From Nodosilinea sp. FACHB-131 (GTDB lineage Bacteria > Cyanobacteriota > Cyanobacteriia > Phormidesmidales > Phormidesmidaceae): a stretch of DNA of 64,000 nucleotides. Below, piece after piece: positions 1-9,846 of this stretch. Within the stretch, counting starts at the first letter, position 1. Each line of letters begins with the position of its first letter. The notes under the pieces are model-generated. The model ran no database searches. It saw only the letters and a program-made list of their open reading frames with translations, and was not told where the DNA came from. The DNA lies in the NCBI RefSeq assembly GCF_014695395.1, contig NZ_JACJOF010000038.1, positions 1 through 64,000 of the forward strand, written 5' to 3'. The translations under genes were made by a program, and so were the position numbers.

Positions 1-117
<117 letters not shown>

Positions 118-139
118 CCCGTTTGGTCATGGGATTCCC

Positions 140-167
140 GTAGGGGCACACTGCGGTGCGCCCCTAC
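140..167. repeat. Palindrome between psaA and psaB
   Basis: Twelve-base arms (GTAGGGGCACAC and GTGCGCCCCTAC) pair with one mismatch around a TGCG loop. The GTAGGGG(C)...GCCCCTAC shape recurs in cyanobacterial intergenic DNA. Inside the psaAB transcript it could form a hairpin that affects stability or the ratio of the two messages. No T-run follows, so it is not a standard terminator. Confidence 0.6.
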
Positions 168-238
168 CAACCCCAATCCACTGCACTTCAACGAATTGCG
201 TTTTCTGACCCATTCGTACATCAAACCTGTTTTGATTC

Positions 239-2467
239 ATGGCAACTAAATTCCCAAAATTTAGCCAGGACCTGGCCCAAGATCCGACCACGCGTCGGCT
301 TTGGTACGGGATTGCCACCGCCCACGACTTTGAAAGCCACGATGGCATGACGGAGGAGAATCTTTACCAAAAGATCTTCGCCTCCCACTTTGGCCACCTG
401 GCAATCATCTTTCTGTGGACTTCGGGCAACCTGTTCCATGTCGCCTGGCAAGGCAACTTTGAACAGTGGGTGAAAGACCCGCTGGGCGTGAAACCGATCG
501 CTCACGCGATTTGGGATCCGCAATTTGGCCAACCCGCCGTGGATGCCTTCACCCAGGCGGGGGCCAGCTATCCGGTTAACATCGCATTTTCTGGGGTTTA
601 CCACTGGTGGTACACCATTGGTATGCGCACCAACGTCGACCTTTACAGCGGCGCTGTCTTCCTGCTGATTTTGTCGGCGATCTTTTTGTTCGCTGGCTGG
701 CTGCACCTACAGCCCAAGTTTCGCCCCAGCCTGGCCTGGTTCAAAAATGCAGAATCGCGCCTGAACCACCACCTGGCTGGTCTGTTTGGTGTCAGCTCGC
801 TGGCCTGGGCCGGTCACCTGATTCACGTCGCTATTCCCGAAGCCCGAGGGCAGCATGTGGGTTGGGATAACTTCCTGTCGGTACGGCCTCACCCGGCTGG
901 GTTGAAGCCTTTCTTTACCGGTCAGTGGGGGGTCTATGCCCAGAACCCAGACACGCCAAACCACGTATTTAACAGCAGTGACGGGGCCGGGTCAGCGATT
1001 CTCACCTTCTTAGGTGGGTTTCATCCCCAAACCGATGCGCTGTGGCTGACGGACATTGCTCACCACCACCTGGCGATCGCAGTGATCTTCATCATTGCGG
1101 GCCACATGTACCGGACTAACTTCGGTATCGGCCACGATATGAAGACCATCCTGAATGCTCACCGGCCCCCTGAAGGCACTCCCTTTGGCGGTGCGATCGG
1201 GGAAGGCCACAAGGGCATTTACGACACCTACAACAACTCGCTGCATTTCCAATTGGCGTTTCACCTAGCGGCCCTAGGGGTGGTCACCTCTCTGGTGGCG
1301 CAGCACATGTACTCCATGCCGCCCTACGCCTTTATCGCCAAGGACTTCACCACCCAAGCGGCTCTGTATACCCACCACCAGTACATTGCTGGATTTATTA
1401 TGGTGGGGGCCTTTGCCCACGGTGCGATCTTCTTGGTGCGCGACTACGATCCGGTTGCTAACCAGAACAACGTGCTATACCGCGCGCTGGAGCACAAGGA
1501 AGCGATCATCTCGCACCTGAGCTGGGTGTCGCTGTTCCTGGGTTTCCACACCCTGGGTCTATACGTACACAACGACGTGGTGGTTGCTTTTGGCACCCCC
1601 GAAAAGCAAATTCTGGTTGAGCCCGTGTTTGCACAATGGATTCAAGCTGCCCACGGCAAGCTGCTCTACGGTTTTGATACTCTCCTATCCAACCCAGACA
1701 GCATTGCGACGACGGCTTGGCCTAACTACGGCAACGTGTGGCTCGGCGGTTGGCTGGATGGCATTAACAGCAGTACCAACTCGCTGTTTCTGACCATTGG
1801 CCCTGGCGACTTCCTGGTTCACCATGCGATCGCCCTGGGTCTGCACACCACCACCCTGATCTTGGTCAAGGGTGCGCTGGATGCCCGCGGTTCGAAGCTG
1901 ATGCCCGACAAGAAGGACTTCGGCTACAGCTTCCCCTGCGACGGCCCTGGCCGTGGCGGCACCTGCGATATCTCTGCGTGGGATTCGTTCTACCTAGCGA
2001 TGTTCTGGATGTTGAACACCATCGGCTGGGTGACCTTCTACTGGCACTGGAAGCATCTCACCCTGTGGGCGGGCAACGTAGCTCAGTTCAACGAAAACTC
2101 GACTTATCTAATGGGCTGGTTCCGAGACTACCTGTGGCTTAACTCGTCGCAGCTAATCAACGGCTATAACCCCTACGGCATGAATAACCTAGCGGTTTGG
2201 GCCTGGATGTTCCTCTTTGGGCACCTGGTCTGGGCCACCGGCTTCATGTTCTTGATCTCCTGGCGGGGCTACTGGCAGGAGCTGATTGAAACCCTGGTTT
2301 GGGCCCACGAGCGCACTCCCCTGGCGAACCTGGTTCGCTGGAAGGACAAGCCCGTTGCCATGTCCATCATTCAGGGTCGGGTTGTGGGTCTAGCTCACTT
2401 TACAGTGGGCTACATTCTCACCTACGCCGCCTTCTTGATCGCCTCGACCTCTAGCCGCTTTGGCTAA
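239..2467 (+). CDS. psaB: Photosystem I P700 chlorophyll a apoprotein A2
   Basis: At 742 residues this has the usual PsaB length. It begins [12 protein letters not shown] and contains many His-rich transmembrane helices (for example [11 protein letters not shown]) that bind chlorophyll. The F-X iron-sulfur loop is intact: [13 protein letters not shown], with Cys567 and Cys576 ligating half of the shared 4Fe-4S cluster. The C-terminus IASTSSRFG is typical. With PsaA it binds P700, A0, phylloquinone and F-X in the thylakoid membrane. It is presumably co-transcribed with psaA. No clear Shine-Dalgarno precedes the ATG, which is common in cyanobacteria. The start matches the conserved N-terminus. 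Confidence 0.99.
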   Translation: MATKFPKFSQDLAQDPTTRRLWYGIATAHDFESHDGMTEENLYQKIFASHFGHLAIIFLWTSGNLFHVAWQGNFEQWVKDPLGVKPIAHAIWDPQFGQPAVDAFTQAGASYPVNIAFSGVYHWWYTIGMRTNVDLYSGAVFLLILSAIFLFAGWLHLQPKFRPSLAWFKNAESRLNHHLAGLFGVSSLAWAGHLIHVAIPEARGQHVGWDNFLSVRPHPAGLKPFFTGQWGVYAQNPDTPNHVFNSSDGAGSAILTFLGGFHPQTDALWLTDIAHHHLAIAVIFIIAGHMYRTNFGIGHDMKTILNAHRPPEGTPFGGAIGEGHKGIYDTYNNSLHFQLAFHLAALGVVTSLVAQHMYSMPPYAFIAKDFTTQAALYTHHQYIAGFIMVGAFAHGAIFLVRDYDPVANQNNVLYRALEHKEAIISHLSWVSLFLGFHTLGLYVHNDVVVAFGTPEKQILVEPVFAQWIQAAHGKLLYGFDTLLSNPDSIATTAWPNYGNVWLGGWLDGINSSTNSLFLTIGPGDFLVHHAIALGLHTTTLILVKGALDARGSKLMPDKKDFGYSFPCDGPGRGGTCDISAWDSFYLAMFWMLNTIGWVTFYWHWKHLTLWAGNVAQFNENSTYLMGWFRDYLWLNSSQLINGYNPYGMNNLAVWAWMFLFGHLVWATGFMFLISWRGYWQELIETLVWAHERTPLANLVRWKDKPVAMSIIQGRVVGLAHFTVGYILTYAAFLIASTSSRFG

Positions 2468-2481
2468 CTAAGGCCGTCTTC

Positions 2482-2508
2482 CGTAGGGTGGGCACTGCCC
2501 ACCTTACG
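2482..2508. repeat. Interspersed palindrome, GTGGGCA-C-TGCCCAC type
   Basis: Thirteen-base arms (CGTAGGGTGGGCA and TGCCCACCTTACG) pair with one mismatch around a single C, just after the psaB stop. Related copies lie near 11513 and 36305. This looks like a short interspersed element and may also protect the 3' end of the psaAB message. Confidence 0.7.
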
Positions 2509-2522
2509 ACCCTGGCGTAAAC

Positions 2523-2551
2523 GGGTGGGTTCCTATTGGGCTAACCCACCC
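2523..2551. repeat. Second inverted repeat after psaB
   Basis: Perfect nine-base arms GGGTGGGTT and AACCCACCC with an 11-base loop, directly after the preceding palindrome. A weaker relative (GTAGGTTGTGG...CCTAACCCAC) is near 61612. No T-run follows. Confidence 0.55.
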
Positions 2552-2755
2552 CGTCCGCCCGGCACCTTTTTCTAAGAGAAAAAATCTTATTCAAGCAAGT
2601 TTCTAACAAAAACGATCTCCAGTGGTGGGCGGTGCCCGCCCTACAAAAGACTCACCCCGATACCTTACCCACAACAAGAGTCTTCTTTTCAGCATTTTGA
2701 ATAATCTGAGGTGTGTGAGCGGCCCCCTACGATCGCCCTCTGTCACCCCCTTAAC

Positions 2756-2828
2756 CTTGAGACGGATGGAGACTCTCCGCTTCTCAAGAGTCCTGGTTCT
2801 TCGGGGTAGTTGAGCCAGGACTTTTATT
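2756..2828 (+). terminator. Tandem hairpins ending in a T-rich tract
   Basis: A CTTGAG...CTCAAG hairpin (2756-2788) is followed at once by a perfect eight-base stem AGTCCTGG/CCAGGACT (2789-2822) and TTTATTAT. This is a good intrinsic terminator on the plus strand, but it lies about 320 bases after psaB. It ends either a long psaAB 3' UTR or a separate small RNA transcribed from within 2560-2825. The rest of the gap between psaB and the next gene shows no convincing coding sequence. Confidence 0.6.
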
Positions 2829-2968
2829 ATCTGTGTAGCCAAAAGGATAGGTGGGGCACCACCACTGATGGCCTAAATCGTTTACAGTTGCGGTGGCAAA
2901 ACCGATGACCTCAACCGACTCCCTTGGGACATCGCGCCAGGGCCAATCTGCTCTCTTTTTCTGTGGCT

Positions 2969-3604
2969 ATGACTCCTTCCAACCGGATTTTGGTGCTCTT
3001 TGCCCACCCCGCTCTCAACAAATCTCGCATCAACAGTCAGCTGGTCCGGGCGATCGCCGACCTCGAGGGGGTCACCCTCCACGATCTCTATGAGGAGTAT
3101 CCCGACTTCCATATTGATGTGAAGCGCGAGCAGCAGCTGCTAATTGACCACGACATCGTGGTGTGGCAGCACCCCTTTTACTGGTATAGCAGCCCCGCCA
3201 TTCTCAAAGAGTGGCAAGACCTGGTGCTCGAACATGGCTTTGCCTACGGCCACGAGGGTACAGCTTTGCAGGGCAAAAAATGCCTTTCCGCTATTTCTAC
3301 TGGCGGCAGCCAGCAGGCCTATCAGCGAGACGGCTACAACTACTACACCATCGGTGAGCTGCTGACCCCCTTTGCCCAAACCGCGCGGCTGTGCGGCATG
3401 AACTATCTGCCGCCGTTTGTTGTTCACGGCACCCACCAATTGCTTGACGGCCCCGAAATCAGCGATCGCGCCCAAGACTATCGCACCCTAATTCAAGCGC
3501 TGCGCGACAACCAAATTAACTGGGCGGCGCTGCCTGGTCTGACCCAGCTCAACCAAGACTTGAGCCAGGTATTGCTCGCTCCTGAGGTAGCCCCCCATGC
3601 ATAG
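2969..3604 (+). CDS. KefF/KefG-like NAD(P)H oxidoreductase (ancillary protein of a Kef-type antiporter)
   Basis: A 211-residue flavodoxin-fold protein of the NQO2/KefF group. It starts RILVLFAHPALNKSRIN, the strand-loop that binds the FMN phosphate, and continues with HDLYEEYPDFHID and WQHPFYWYSSPAILKEWQD, both family hallmarks. In enterobacteria KefF and KefG bind Kef antiporters on the cytoplasmic face and are needed for full activity. An upstream in-frame ATG would add 15 residues that do not fit the family, so MTPSNRIL is taken as the start. The stop overlaps the antiporter start by eight bases, implying translational coupling and a shared job. Substrate is unknown. Confidence 0.88.
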   Translation: MTPSNRILVLFAHPALNKSRINSQLVRAIADLEGVTLHDLYEEYPDFHIDVKREQQLLIDHDIVVWQHPFYWYSSPAILKEWQDLVLEHGFAYGHEGTALQGKKCLSAISTGGSQQAYQRDGYNYYTIGELLTPFAQTARLCGMNYLPPFVVHGTHQLLDGPEISDRAQDYRTLIQALRDNQINWAALPGLTQLNQDLSQVLLAPEVAPHA

Positions 3605-5480
3605 CGAAGACTTATTTTTTCAGGCGTTTATCTACCTAATGGCGGCGGTGCTATCGGTGCCCTTCGCCAAGCGACTGGGTTTGGGGTCGGTGCTGGGGTA
3701 TCTGATTGCGGGGGTGATTATTGGCCCGTTTGTGCTGGGCCTGGTGGGGGAACAGCAGGACGACGTCATGCACTTTGCCGAGTTTGGCGTAGTGATGATG
3801 TTGTTTTTGATTGGTCTGGAGCTGCGGCCTTCGCTGCTGTGGCAGATGCGGGGGCCGATCTTGGGTCTAGGGGGCTTACAGGTGGCGGTGACTACCGGGG
3901 CGATCGCCCTGATTGCCCTGCTGGTGGGCTTACCCTGGACGATGGCCCTGGCGATCGGCATGATTTTGGCGCTCTCGTCTACGGCGATCGTGCTGCAAAC
4001 CCTGAATGAAAAGGGCCTGATGAGAACTGAGGCGGGGCAGGCCTCCTTTTCGGTGCTGCTGTTTCAGGATATTGCGGTAATTCCCATGCTGGCTCTGCTG
4101 CCCCTGCTGGAAATGGGCCAGACCGCGATCGGCCCTCATACAGCGGTGCTAGTAGCCACTGCCGAGGCCAGCGGAGGGCTACCCGCTTGGCAGCGCACCC
4201 TGCTAGTGATGGGAGCGGTGGGGGGCATTATTGTGGTCGGTCGGTTTCTGATGCGACCAGTGTTTCGGTTCATTGCCGATACGCGCCTGCGGGAGATGTT
4301 TACGGCGACGGCCCTGCTGCTGGTGATCGGCATTACCCTGATTATGCAGATGGTGGGGCTATCGCCCGCCCTGGGCACCTTCGTCGCTGGGGTAGTGCTG
4401 GCCGACAACGAGTATCGCCACGAGCTAGAAACCGACATTGAACCGTTTAAAGGTCTGCTGCTAGGCCTGTTCTTTATCTCGGTGGGGGCCAGCATCGATT
4501 TTAATGTGCTGGCCCGCCAGCCACTGCTGATTTTGGACTTAGTGATTGGGCTGATGCTGCTCAAGGGGTTGGTGCTGCTGGCCCTGGGCCGTTTCTTTCG
4601 GCAGTCGCTGAGCCAAAACCTGCTGTTTGCCATGGCTCTGGCCCAGGGGGGAGAGTTTTGCTTTGTGCTGTTTTCCTTTGCTCAGCAGAGCCGGGTTTTG
4701 CCAACGACCATTACTGCACCGCTGGTGGTGGTGGTAGCTCTGTCGATGGCCCTCACCCCCCTGGTGATGATTGCCAATGAACGGCTGGTGCAGCCACGCT
4801 TTGTGAGCCAGGGCGAGCAGCGAGAACCCGACACCATCGACGATGGCGAAACCCCAGTGATTGTTGCAGGTTTTGGGCGCTTTGGCCAGATCGTCAATCG
4901 CCTGCTGGTTGCCAACGGGATTCAGACTACGGTGCTAGACCACGACCCGGCCACCATCGATCTGCTGCGTCAGTTTGGCCACAAGGTGTTTTACGGCGAC
5001 TCGTCGCGAATTGAGCTGCTTTATGCGGCGGGGGCGGCCGAGGCCAAGCTGTTTGTGATGGCGATCGACGACGTAGAACGATCGCTGCAAACCATTGACC
5101 TGGTGAAACAGCATTTTCCCCACCTGAAGATTTTGGCGCGGGCCATCGATCGCCGCCACGCCTACGAGCTGCTGCGCCGAGATGTTGCCGTCGTGGAGCG
5201 AGAAACCTTTGAATCTGCCCTGAGCTTGGGTGCCGAGGCCCTGAAGCTGCTGGGGTTCAGAGCTTACCACGCCCACCGAGCCGCCCGCATCTTTCGCCAC
5301 CACGACATTAAAGCGATGCGCGAGATGGCCGAGATCGAAGCGGATATGCCGAAGCTGGTAGCTAAGTCGCAGCAGCTCGCTGCCGATTTGAAGGAGGTGC
5401 TCCAGTCGGATAGTTTCGATTTGCCCCGCGAGGTCGATCAGGCTTGGGATACGACGGCGTTGAAAAAGTATGGAGCGTAG
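3597..5480 (+). CDS. Kef-type K+/H+ antiporter (CPA2 family) with RCK domain
   Basis: A 627-residue inner-membrane protein. Residues 1 to about 390 form a hydrophobic CPA2 exchanger with signatures such as FGVVMMLFLIGLELRP, QDIAVIPMLALLPLLE and LGLFFISVGASID. An RCK/TrkA-N Rossmann domain starts near residue 419 (VIVAGFGRFGQIV, the GxGxxG nucleotide site) and ends in a helical tail. KefB/KefC proteins exchange K+ for H+ and protect against electrophiles and acid stress; here cation choice is inferred from family only. The KefF-like gene is upstream and overlapping. The next gene is convergent and only 44 bases away. Confidence 0.92.
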   Translation: MHSEDLFFQAFIYLMAAVLSVPFAKRLGLGSVLGYLIAGVIIGPFVLGLVGEQQDDVMHFAEFGVVMMLFLIGLELRPSLLWQMRGPILGLGGLQVAVTTGAIALIALLVGLPWTMALAIGMILALSSTAIVLQTLNEKGLMRTEAGQASFSVLLFQDIAVIPMLALLPLLEMGQTAIGPHTAVLVATAEASGGLPAWQRTLLVMGAVGGIIVVGRFLMRPVFRFIADTRLREMFTATALLLVIGITLIMQMVGLSPALGTFVAGVVLADNEYRHELETDIEPFKGLLLGLFFISVGASIDFNVLARQPLLILDLVIGLMLLKGLVLLALGRFFRQSLSQNLLFAMALAQGGEFCFVLFSFAQQSRVLPTTITAPLVVVVALSMALTPLVMIANERLVQPRFVSQGEQREPDTIDDGETPVIVAGFGRFGQIVNRLLVANGIQTTVLDHDPATIDLLRQFGHKVFYGDSSRIELLYAAGAAEAKLFVMAIDDVERSLQTIDLVKQHFPHLKILARAIDRRHAYELLRRDVAVVERETFESALSLGAEALKLLGFRAYHAHRAARIFRHHDIKAMREMAEIEADMPKLVAKSQQLAADLKEVLQSDSFDLPREVDQAWDTTALKKYGA

Positions 5481-5524
5481 TCTATAGAGCTTTAGTGGTT
5501 TAAGCAGGAAGTTTCTGCCCAACG

Positions 5525-8404
5525 TCAATTGGGTTTGAGGAGTTTGGCAATTTCCACCATTAATAGTGCTGGCTCTACAGGTTTTGTGATGTGAGTTTGA
5601 AATCCCGACTGAATTGCTTTTTGCTGATCAAAATTCCTGGCATAGGCGGTCAAAGCGATCGCCGGAATGATGCCACCTCTGTCATGGGGACGCGATCGAA
5701 TCTGCTGGATCAGCATATAGCCATCCATTTCTGCCATGCCCACATCACTGATCAGCACATCGGGAATGGACCGATCAAGGGATTGCAGTGCTTCAGCTCC
5801 AGACGCAACGGCGGTGACTCGCGCTCCACTTTGCTCTAGCAGAAACGTCTGAAATTCACGCGCATCAGTCTCATCATCCACCAGCAAAATTTGCAGATCG
5901 CTCAAACCAGCCTCTGTCGTTAAGTTGTCGTGAGGTAACTCTGGCTCACTCAATTGTTCTTGTAGGTTGACGGGTAACTGCACAGTAAAGATTGCGCCTC
6001 GGTTCTCACCCTCACTCTCTGCCCAAGCTGTGCCGCCGTGCATTTCCATGATTTGCTGCACGATCGCTAACCCCAACCCTAAGCCACCAAATTTGCGGGT
6101 CGTTGTGGCGTCGGCCTGACGAAAATACTCAAACACATGGGGTAAAAACTGTGGATTGATACCTTTCCCAGTATCCGTTACGCGAATTTGAGCCAGGCGA
6201 TCGAGTTGTCGCAATTCAACCGTTACTTGTCCACCGCTGGGCGTGAACTTAACGGCATTGGTGAGTAAGTTCCAAACTACTTGTTGTAGTCGAGCTGCAT
6301 CACCCGTCACCGAAATGCTCTCAAGGGTGAGGTCAAGCAGAATTTGGATGTTTTTGGCCTCTGCGGCCAATCGCACCGTTTCGATCGCTGCCATAATCAC
6401 AAACGTCAAACTAACAGGAGTGATCGTCAAGCTCAGCTTGCCCTGCATGATGCGGGAGATGTCGAGGAGATCTTCAATCAGTTGTGTTTGTAGTTTGGCA
6501 TTGCGCTCGATTGTTGCCAAAGCTTCGCGTTGGCGGTTGGCATCGAGTTTGCCTCTTTGCAATAGCTGTGTCCAGCCAAGAATTGGGTTGAGGGGCGATC
6601 GCAGCTCATGGGACAGTACTGCCAAAAACTCGTCTTTGATCCGGTTGGCATGTTCTGCTTCTTCTCGTGCCGCTTGTTCTCGTTTGAGCAGTTGCTCTTG
6701 CTCCGATTCAGCTTGCTTTTGCTTTGTGATGTCGCGTGAGATCGACAACAGTTGTCCAACCCGTCCTGATGCGTCTCGGATGGGAGTGACAATGACATCC
6801 CACCACTTCAAATTGCCCTTTGCTGTGAGAGCACAACCTTGAAATTGGCTGTCATTGCCTGCTTTGGCTGCCATAAATGCTGCTTCTGCATTTTGGCGAT
6901 CGTCGTCTTGCCAGAAATCAAGCCATTGGATGTTTAGGACAGATGCAGGCTCGTCAATTTCTAGAAGATTCAATCCGCCTGCACTCAGGTAAACGAGTCG
7001 TCCCTCTAACGTTAAAACCTTGATGCAGTCTTTACTGCTCTCTAAGATGCGTCGTTTTAGTTCTTCACTCTCGCGTAAAGCTGCTTCTGCTCGTTTGCGC
7101 TCGCTGATGTCGCGAGATAAACCGACAACTGAACTGATAGTGCGATCGGCGGCAATCACCGGGCTAAGACTATATTCAAAGTAGCCCTCAACTCCGGCTG
7201 GATTCGTGTAGGGAGTTTCGTTTCTAACGATCTCTCCGGTTTCAAACACTCGTTGCAGATCATCCAATACTTGCCGCTCAACGTCTGTAGGATAGTTGAG
7301 GTCAGCCATCGTTTTGCCGATCGCCTCTGCTGCGGTGATTCCCCACACGTCAAGCAACACTTGATTGGCGTAAAGAAACCGTGCATCGCGGTCAAAACTA
7401 AACACAGAATCGGCGATAGTCGAAAGCGTGGCATCAAACTTTCGCACCTGGCTTTCGAGTTCGGCTGAGGTCTGTTGCAAGACAGCTTCTGCCTGTTTGC
7501 GATCGGCTTCGATGCGCTTCGTCTCGGTGATATTGGTAAATAAAACAGCAAACTGATTGTTTTGCGGCTCACCGACGCAAAAGGCGTTGACATTAAACCA
7601 ACGATTTAGGGCGCTGGCATAATTCTCAAACCGAACAGGCTCCCTGGTTTGTACAACTCTGCCATAGGTCTCAAACCAATAAGCTTCATGGTTGGGAGCT
7701 AGCTCCCGCATTCGTTGACCCGCTGCTTGCTTCAATCCAGTGAGTTGTTCAAACGCTAAATTGACCTCTAGGAAGCGGTAATCGTTTGGCTTACCCTGTT
7801 CATCAAACAGCATCTCGCAAATGCAAAAGCCTTCATCGATCGAGTCAAACAGCGTGCGGTATTTCTCCTCGGACTGAGCAACGGTTTGGGCTGCCAATCT
7901 GAGCTCCAATTCATCCACCACCATGGCGGCTAAATCAACTAGGGTGGCCTGCTGCTCGGTAGTCAATGGCAGACGGGGCTGACTGTCGAGCAGGCATAGC
8001 GTTCCTAAGTTGAAGCCATCCTGATTCAGCAGGGGCGCACCGGCATAGAACCGCACACCCGGCTCCATCTGCACAAAGGGATTGCAGGCAAAGCGATCGT
8101 CGAGTCGGGCATCGGGAACAATCAGCGGCTCAGTGGTCAACACGGCGAAGCTGCACAGTGTGTTGTCGCGCGGCGCTTCACTGGCACCAAAGCCAACGCA
8201 AGACTTAAACCAGGCTCTCGATTCATCTACCAATGAAATGAGGGCGGTGGGTACCTTAAACAACCGCGCTGCCAGTTGGGTGATGCGATCGAATGCTGCT
8301 TCGGGAGGCGTATCAAGAATGTTATAGCGTTGTAGCGCCGCTAAGCGCTCAGGTTCGTTATCAGGGATAAGCGCTGTAAGTTGTTGCGACAATGCATTAG
8401 ACAT
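5525..8404 (-). CDS. GAF-PAS-PAS-PAS hybrid histidine kinase with C-terminal receiver
   Basis: A 959-residue cytoplasmic hybrid kinase with no membrane segment. GAF lies at about 25-170 (FKVPTALISLVDESRAWFKS), and three PAS domains at about 180-300, 320-440 and 445-560, each ending in a (T/S)RDI(T/S)-like PAC motif. HisKA carries the phosphoacceptor in LAVLSHELRSPL (His599). The HATPase has the N box NAVKFTPSGG, G1 DTGKGI and G2 GGLGLGLAI. The receiver starts LQILLVDDE, with phosphoacceptor Asp887 in ISDVGMAEMDG and the switch Lys in HITKPVEP. The GAF lacks a CBCR-type cysteine pattern, so the signal is unknown. No partner regulator is adjacent. Confidence 0.95.
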   Translation of the reverse strand: MSNALSQQLTALIPDNEPERLAALQRYNILDTPPEAAFDRITQLAARLFKVPTALISLVDESRAWFKSCVGFGASEAPRDNTLCSFAVLTTEPLIVPDARLDDRFACNPFVQMEPGVRFYAGAPLLNQDGFNLGTLCLLDSQPRLPLTTEQQATLVDLAAMVVDELELRLAAQTVAQSEEKYRTLFDSIDEGFCICEMLFDEQGKPNDYRFLEVNLAFEQLTGLKQAAGQRMRELAPNHEAYWFETYGRVVQTREPVRFENYASALNRWFNVNAFCVGEPQNNQFAVLFTNITETKRIEADRKQAEAVLQQTSAELESQVRKFDATLSTIADSVFSFDRDARFLYANQVLLDVWGITAAEAIGKTMADLNYPTDVERQVLDDLQRVFETGEIVRNETPYTNPAGVEGYFEYSLSPVIAADRTISSVVGLSRDISERKRAEAALRESEELKRRILESSKDCIKVLTLEGRLVYLSAGGLNLLEIDEPASVLNIQWLDFWQDDDRQNAEAAFMAAKAGNDSQFQGCALTAKGNLKWWDVIVTPIRDASGRVGQLLSISRDITKQKQAESEQEQLLKREQAAREEAEHANRIKDEFLAVLSHELRSPLNPILGWTQLLQRGKLDANRQREALATIERNAKLQTQLIEDLLDISRIMQGKLSLTITPVSLTFVIMAAIETVRLAAEAKNIQILLDLTLESISVTGDAARLQQVVWNLLTNAVKFTPSGGQVTVELRQLDRLAQIRVTDTGKGINPQFLPHVFEYFRQADATTTRKFGGLGLGLAIVQQIMEMHGGTAWAESEGENRGAIFTVQLPVNLQEQLSEPELPHDNLTTEAGLSDLQILLVDDETDAREFQTFLLEQSGARVTAVASGAEALQSLDRSIPDVLISDVGMAEMDGYMLIQQIRSRPHDRGGIIPAIALTAYARNFDQQKAIQSGFQTHITKPVEPALLMVEIAKLLKPN

Positions 8405-8801
8405 ACCTGAGCCGGACCGTGAATCAAGAGCAAAGTGGGAGTGAGGCGTAAACGGCGGTGCAGGTCCTAGCCAGTATGTCTAAGCAAGCTAGCGATTCCT
8501 TTTAGGTGTATGAAGGGTCAAGGTTCTCAAACTATTTGCTTTACCAACTTAAAAAACAAGGCTTTGTACCTTAGCTTGTAACACAATCAAGGCCGTATCT
8601 CGTCTCTACGCAAGAGCCTGCCGGCAACACAGTCCCGACAGTCTGCACGGTGGACGGACTTGCGACTAGCGATCGCCCCTCATCAGGTTTCAGCCAGAGA
8701 AACTCCGCTGCATCGAGCCGGCAGCCCAGCGACAGCATCGTAGGACCAACCTGAGGTGGCTCACCACGCCTCCGGGATAGAGCTCTCGTTAGGCTCAACG
8801 C
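8405..8801. other. Gap without a convincing gene
   Basis: This holds the upstream region of the minus-strand sensor kinase. A 75-codon minus-strand reading frame (8571-8798) is rich in Arg, Ser and Pro and has no recognisable fold. I see no tRNA, terminator or repeat I can support here. Confidence 0.5.
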
Positions 8802-9242
8802 TCAATCGGTGGCGATCGCAGCATCGCTGACATGGCCCGCCGCATCGAGTTTAATCACCAGCCATTCGTAGTCAATGCTGATGAACTGGCGCTCTGGCCC
8901 CAGTCTGTAAACCATGTCGTAGTCAGCAAAGCCGTTCTGGGATTCTGGTGGGCCGAGCAGCTCGACCACGCCCGCCTGGGGCCTGCCCAGCAGCAGGTAT
9001 CTCGCCAGCAAGTCATCCGCCATGCAGAGCCGCACATAGGTGGGTGCGGCGCTGAGAGTTGAGTCGTTCCACAGCGTAGGGTTGAACTGGGTATAGCCCC
9101 GGCACTGTTGCCACTCATCCCAGTTCGTTTTGGCCAGCAGCCCACCCACCACCACAAATGGAAAGCTCGTGACCAACAAGCCTCCGACTATGGCGGCGAT
9201 CAGCAGACGGCGCTTTGCTTTTAAACGTTGGCCCAGGGGCAT
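8802..9242 (-). CDS. Membrane-anchored hypothetical protein
   Basis: A 146-residue protein with a basic N-terminus, one strong hydrophobic segment (about residues 13-37, LLIAAIVGGLLVTSFPFVVVGGLLA) and a soluble remainder. The segment RYLLLGRPQAGVVELLGPPESQ followed by YRLGPERQ resembles the short helix-turn-strand of BamE/SmpA-like domains, in which a loop predicts the next beta strand. That likeness is weak and by eye only. It has a single N-terminal anchor, so the bulk is probably periplasmic. The function is unknown. No operon partner is evident. Confidence 0.65.
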   Translation of the reverse strand: MPLGQRLKAKRRLLIAAIVGGLLVTSFPFVVVGGLLAKTNWDEWQQCRGYTQFNPTLWNDSTLSAAPTYVRLCMADDLLARYLLLGRPQAGVVELLGPPESQNGFADYDMVYRLGPERQFISIDYEWLVIKLDAAGHVSDAAIATD

Positions 9243-9363
9243 TGTGAATCGAGCTGGTAGCAGGTCTATGCAGACATGCTACCCACGGTCGGCTAAAAAT
9301 CACAGGCTGGGTTGCAGCGGTCGAGGAAGATGGTCAAGCACCGGCTCCTCGGGCGATCGCAGT

Positions 9364-9519
9364 CTACGAGTAGCGACGCACTTTCCGCTCTAGCTGATGA
9401 ATTAGCTGCTGAAGCTGCTGGTTTTCTTGGCGCAGAGCGTTGTTTTCGGCCTGGAGACGTTGATTTTCTTTCAGGAGAGCTTGATTGTCTAGGGGTAGCT
9501 TTGGAGATGAAGTGTACAT
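9364..9519 (-). CDS. Small coiled-coil (leucine-zipper-like) protein, 51 residues
   Basis: A short frame reading MYTSSPKLPLDNQALLKENQ followed by a continuous heptad pattern to the C-terminus (LQAENNALRQENQQLQQLIH, then QLERKVRRYS). Leucines or isoleucines recur at a and d positions with Asn/Gln/Glu between, so a parallel coiled coil is very likely. The basic tail KVRR could bind nucleic acid or a partner. No Shine-Dalgarno is visible, and the plus-strand frame over the same bases looks like an antisense shadow. I do not recognise a named family. Confidence 0.45.
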   Translation of the reverse strand: MYTSSPKLPLDNQALLKENQRLQAENNALRQENQQLQQLIHQLERKVRRYS

Positions 9520-9846
9520 GGTGCGATCGGGTGATAGAAAGTGCCCACGACTAAGGAACTTCCCTAGCTGTAGCCCTGGGGCTAAGGGCTATGAATGGCT
9601 CAACCGCTTGGACTGACTGCGATTTGACTCGCAGCAGCCTAGGCAGCAACTTGCAGGGATGATCTACCTACAGCGGGTTGCGCTACATCTCTATTCTGGC
9701 TCACCTATAGGCTCGGTTCGAAAACCTTAACAAGTACAATAGCTCTTGCCCAACGACCCGATGGCGAGTTCGATTATGCAGTTAAATGAGGGATGGTTCT
9801 GGACGCCGACGGTGGCGCCACTGCTGTTCACCCCCTGCGAGGCCCT

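Noticed and set aside
8571..8798. 75-codon minus-strand frame in the kinase-hypothetical gap
   Set aside because: No motif, odd Arg/Ser/Pro composition and no clear ribosome-binding site. It could be a remnant of a larger element but nothing supports that.
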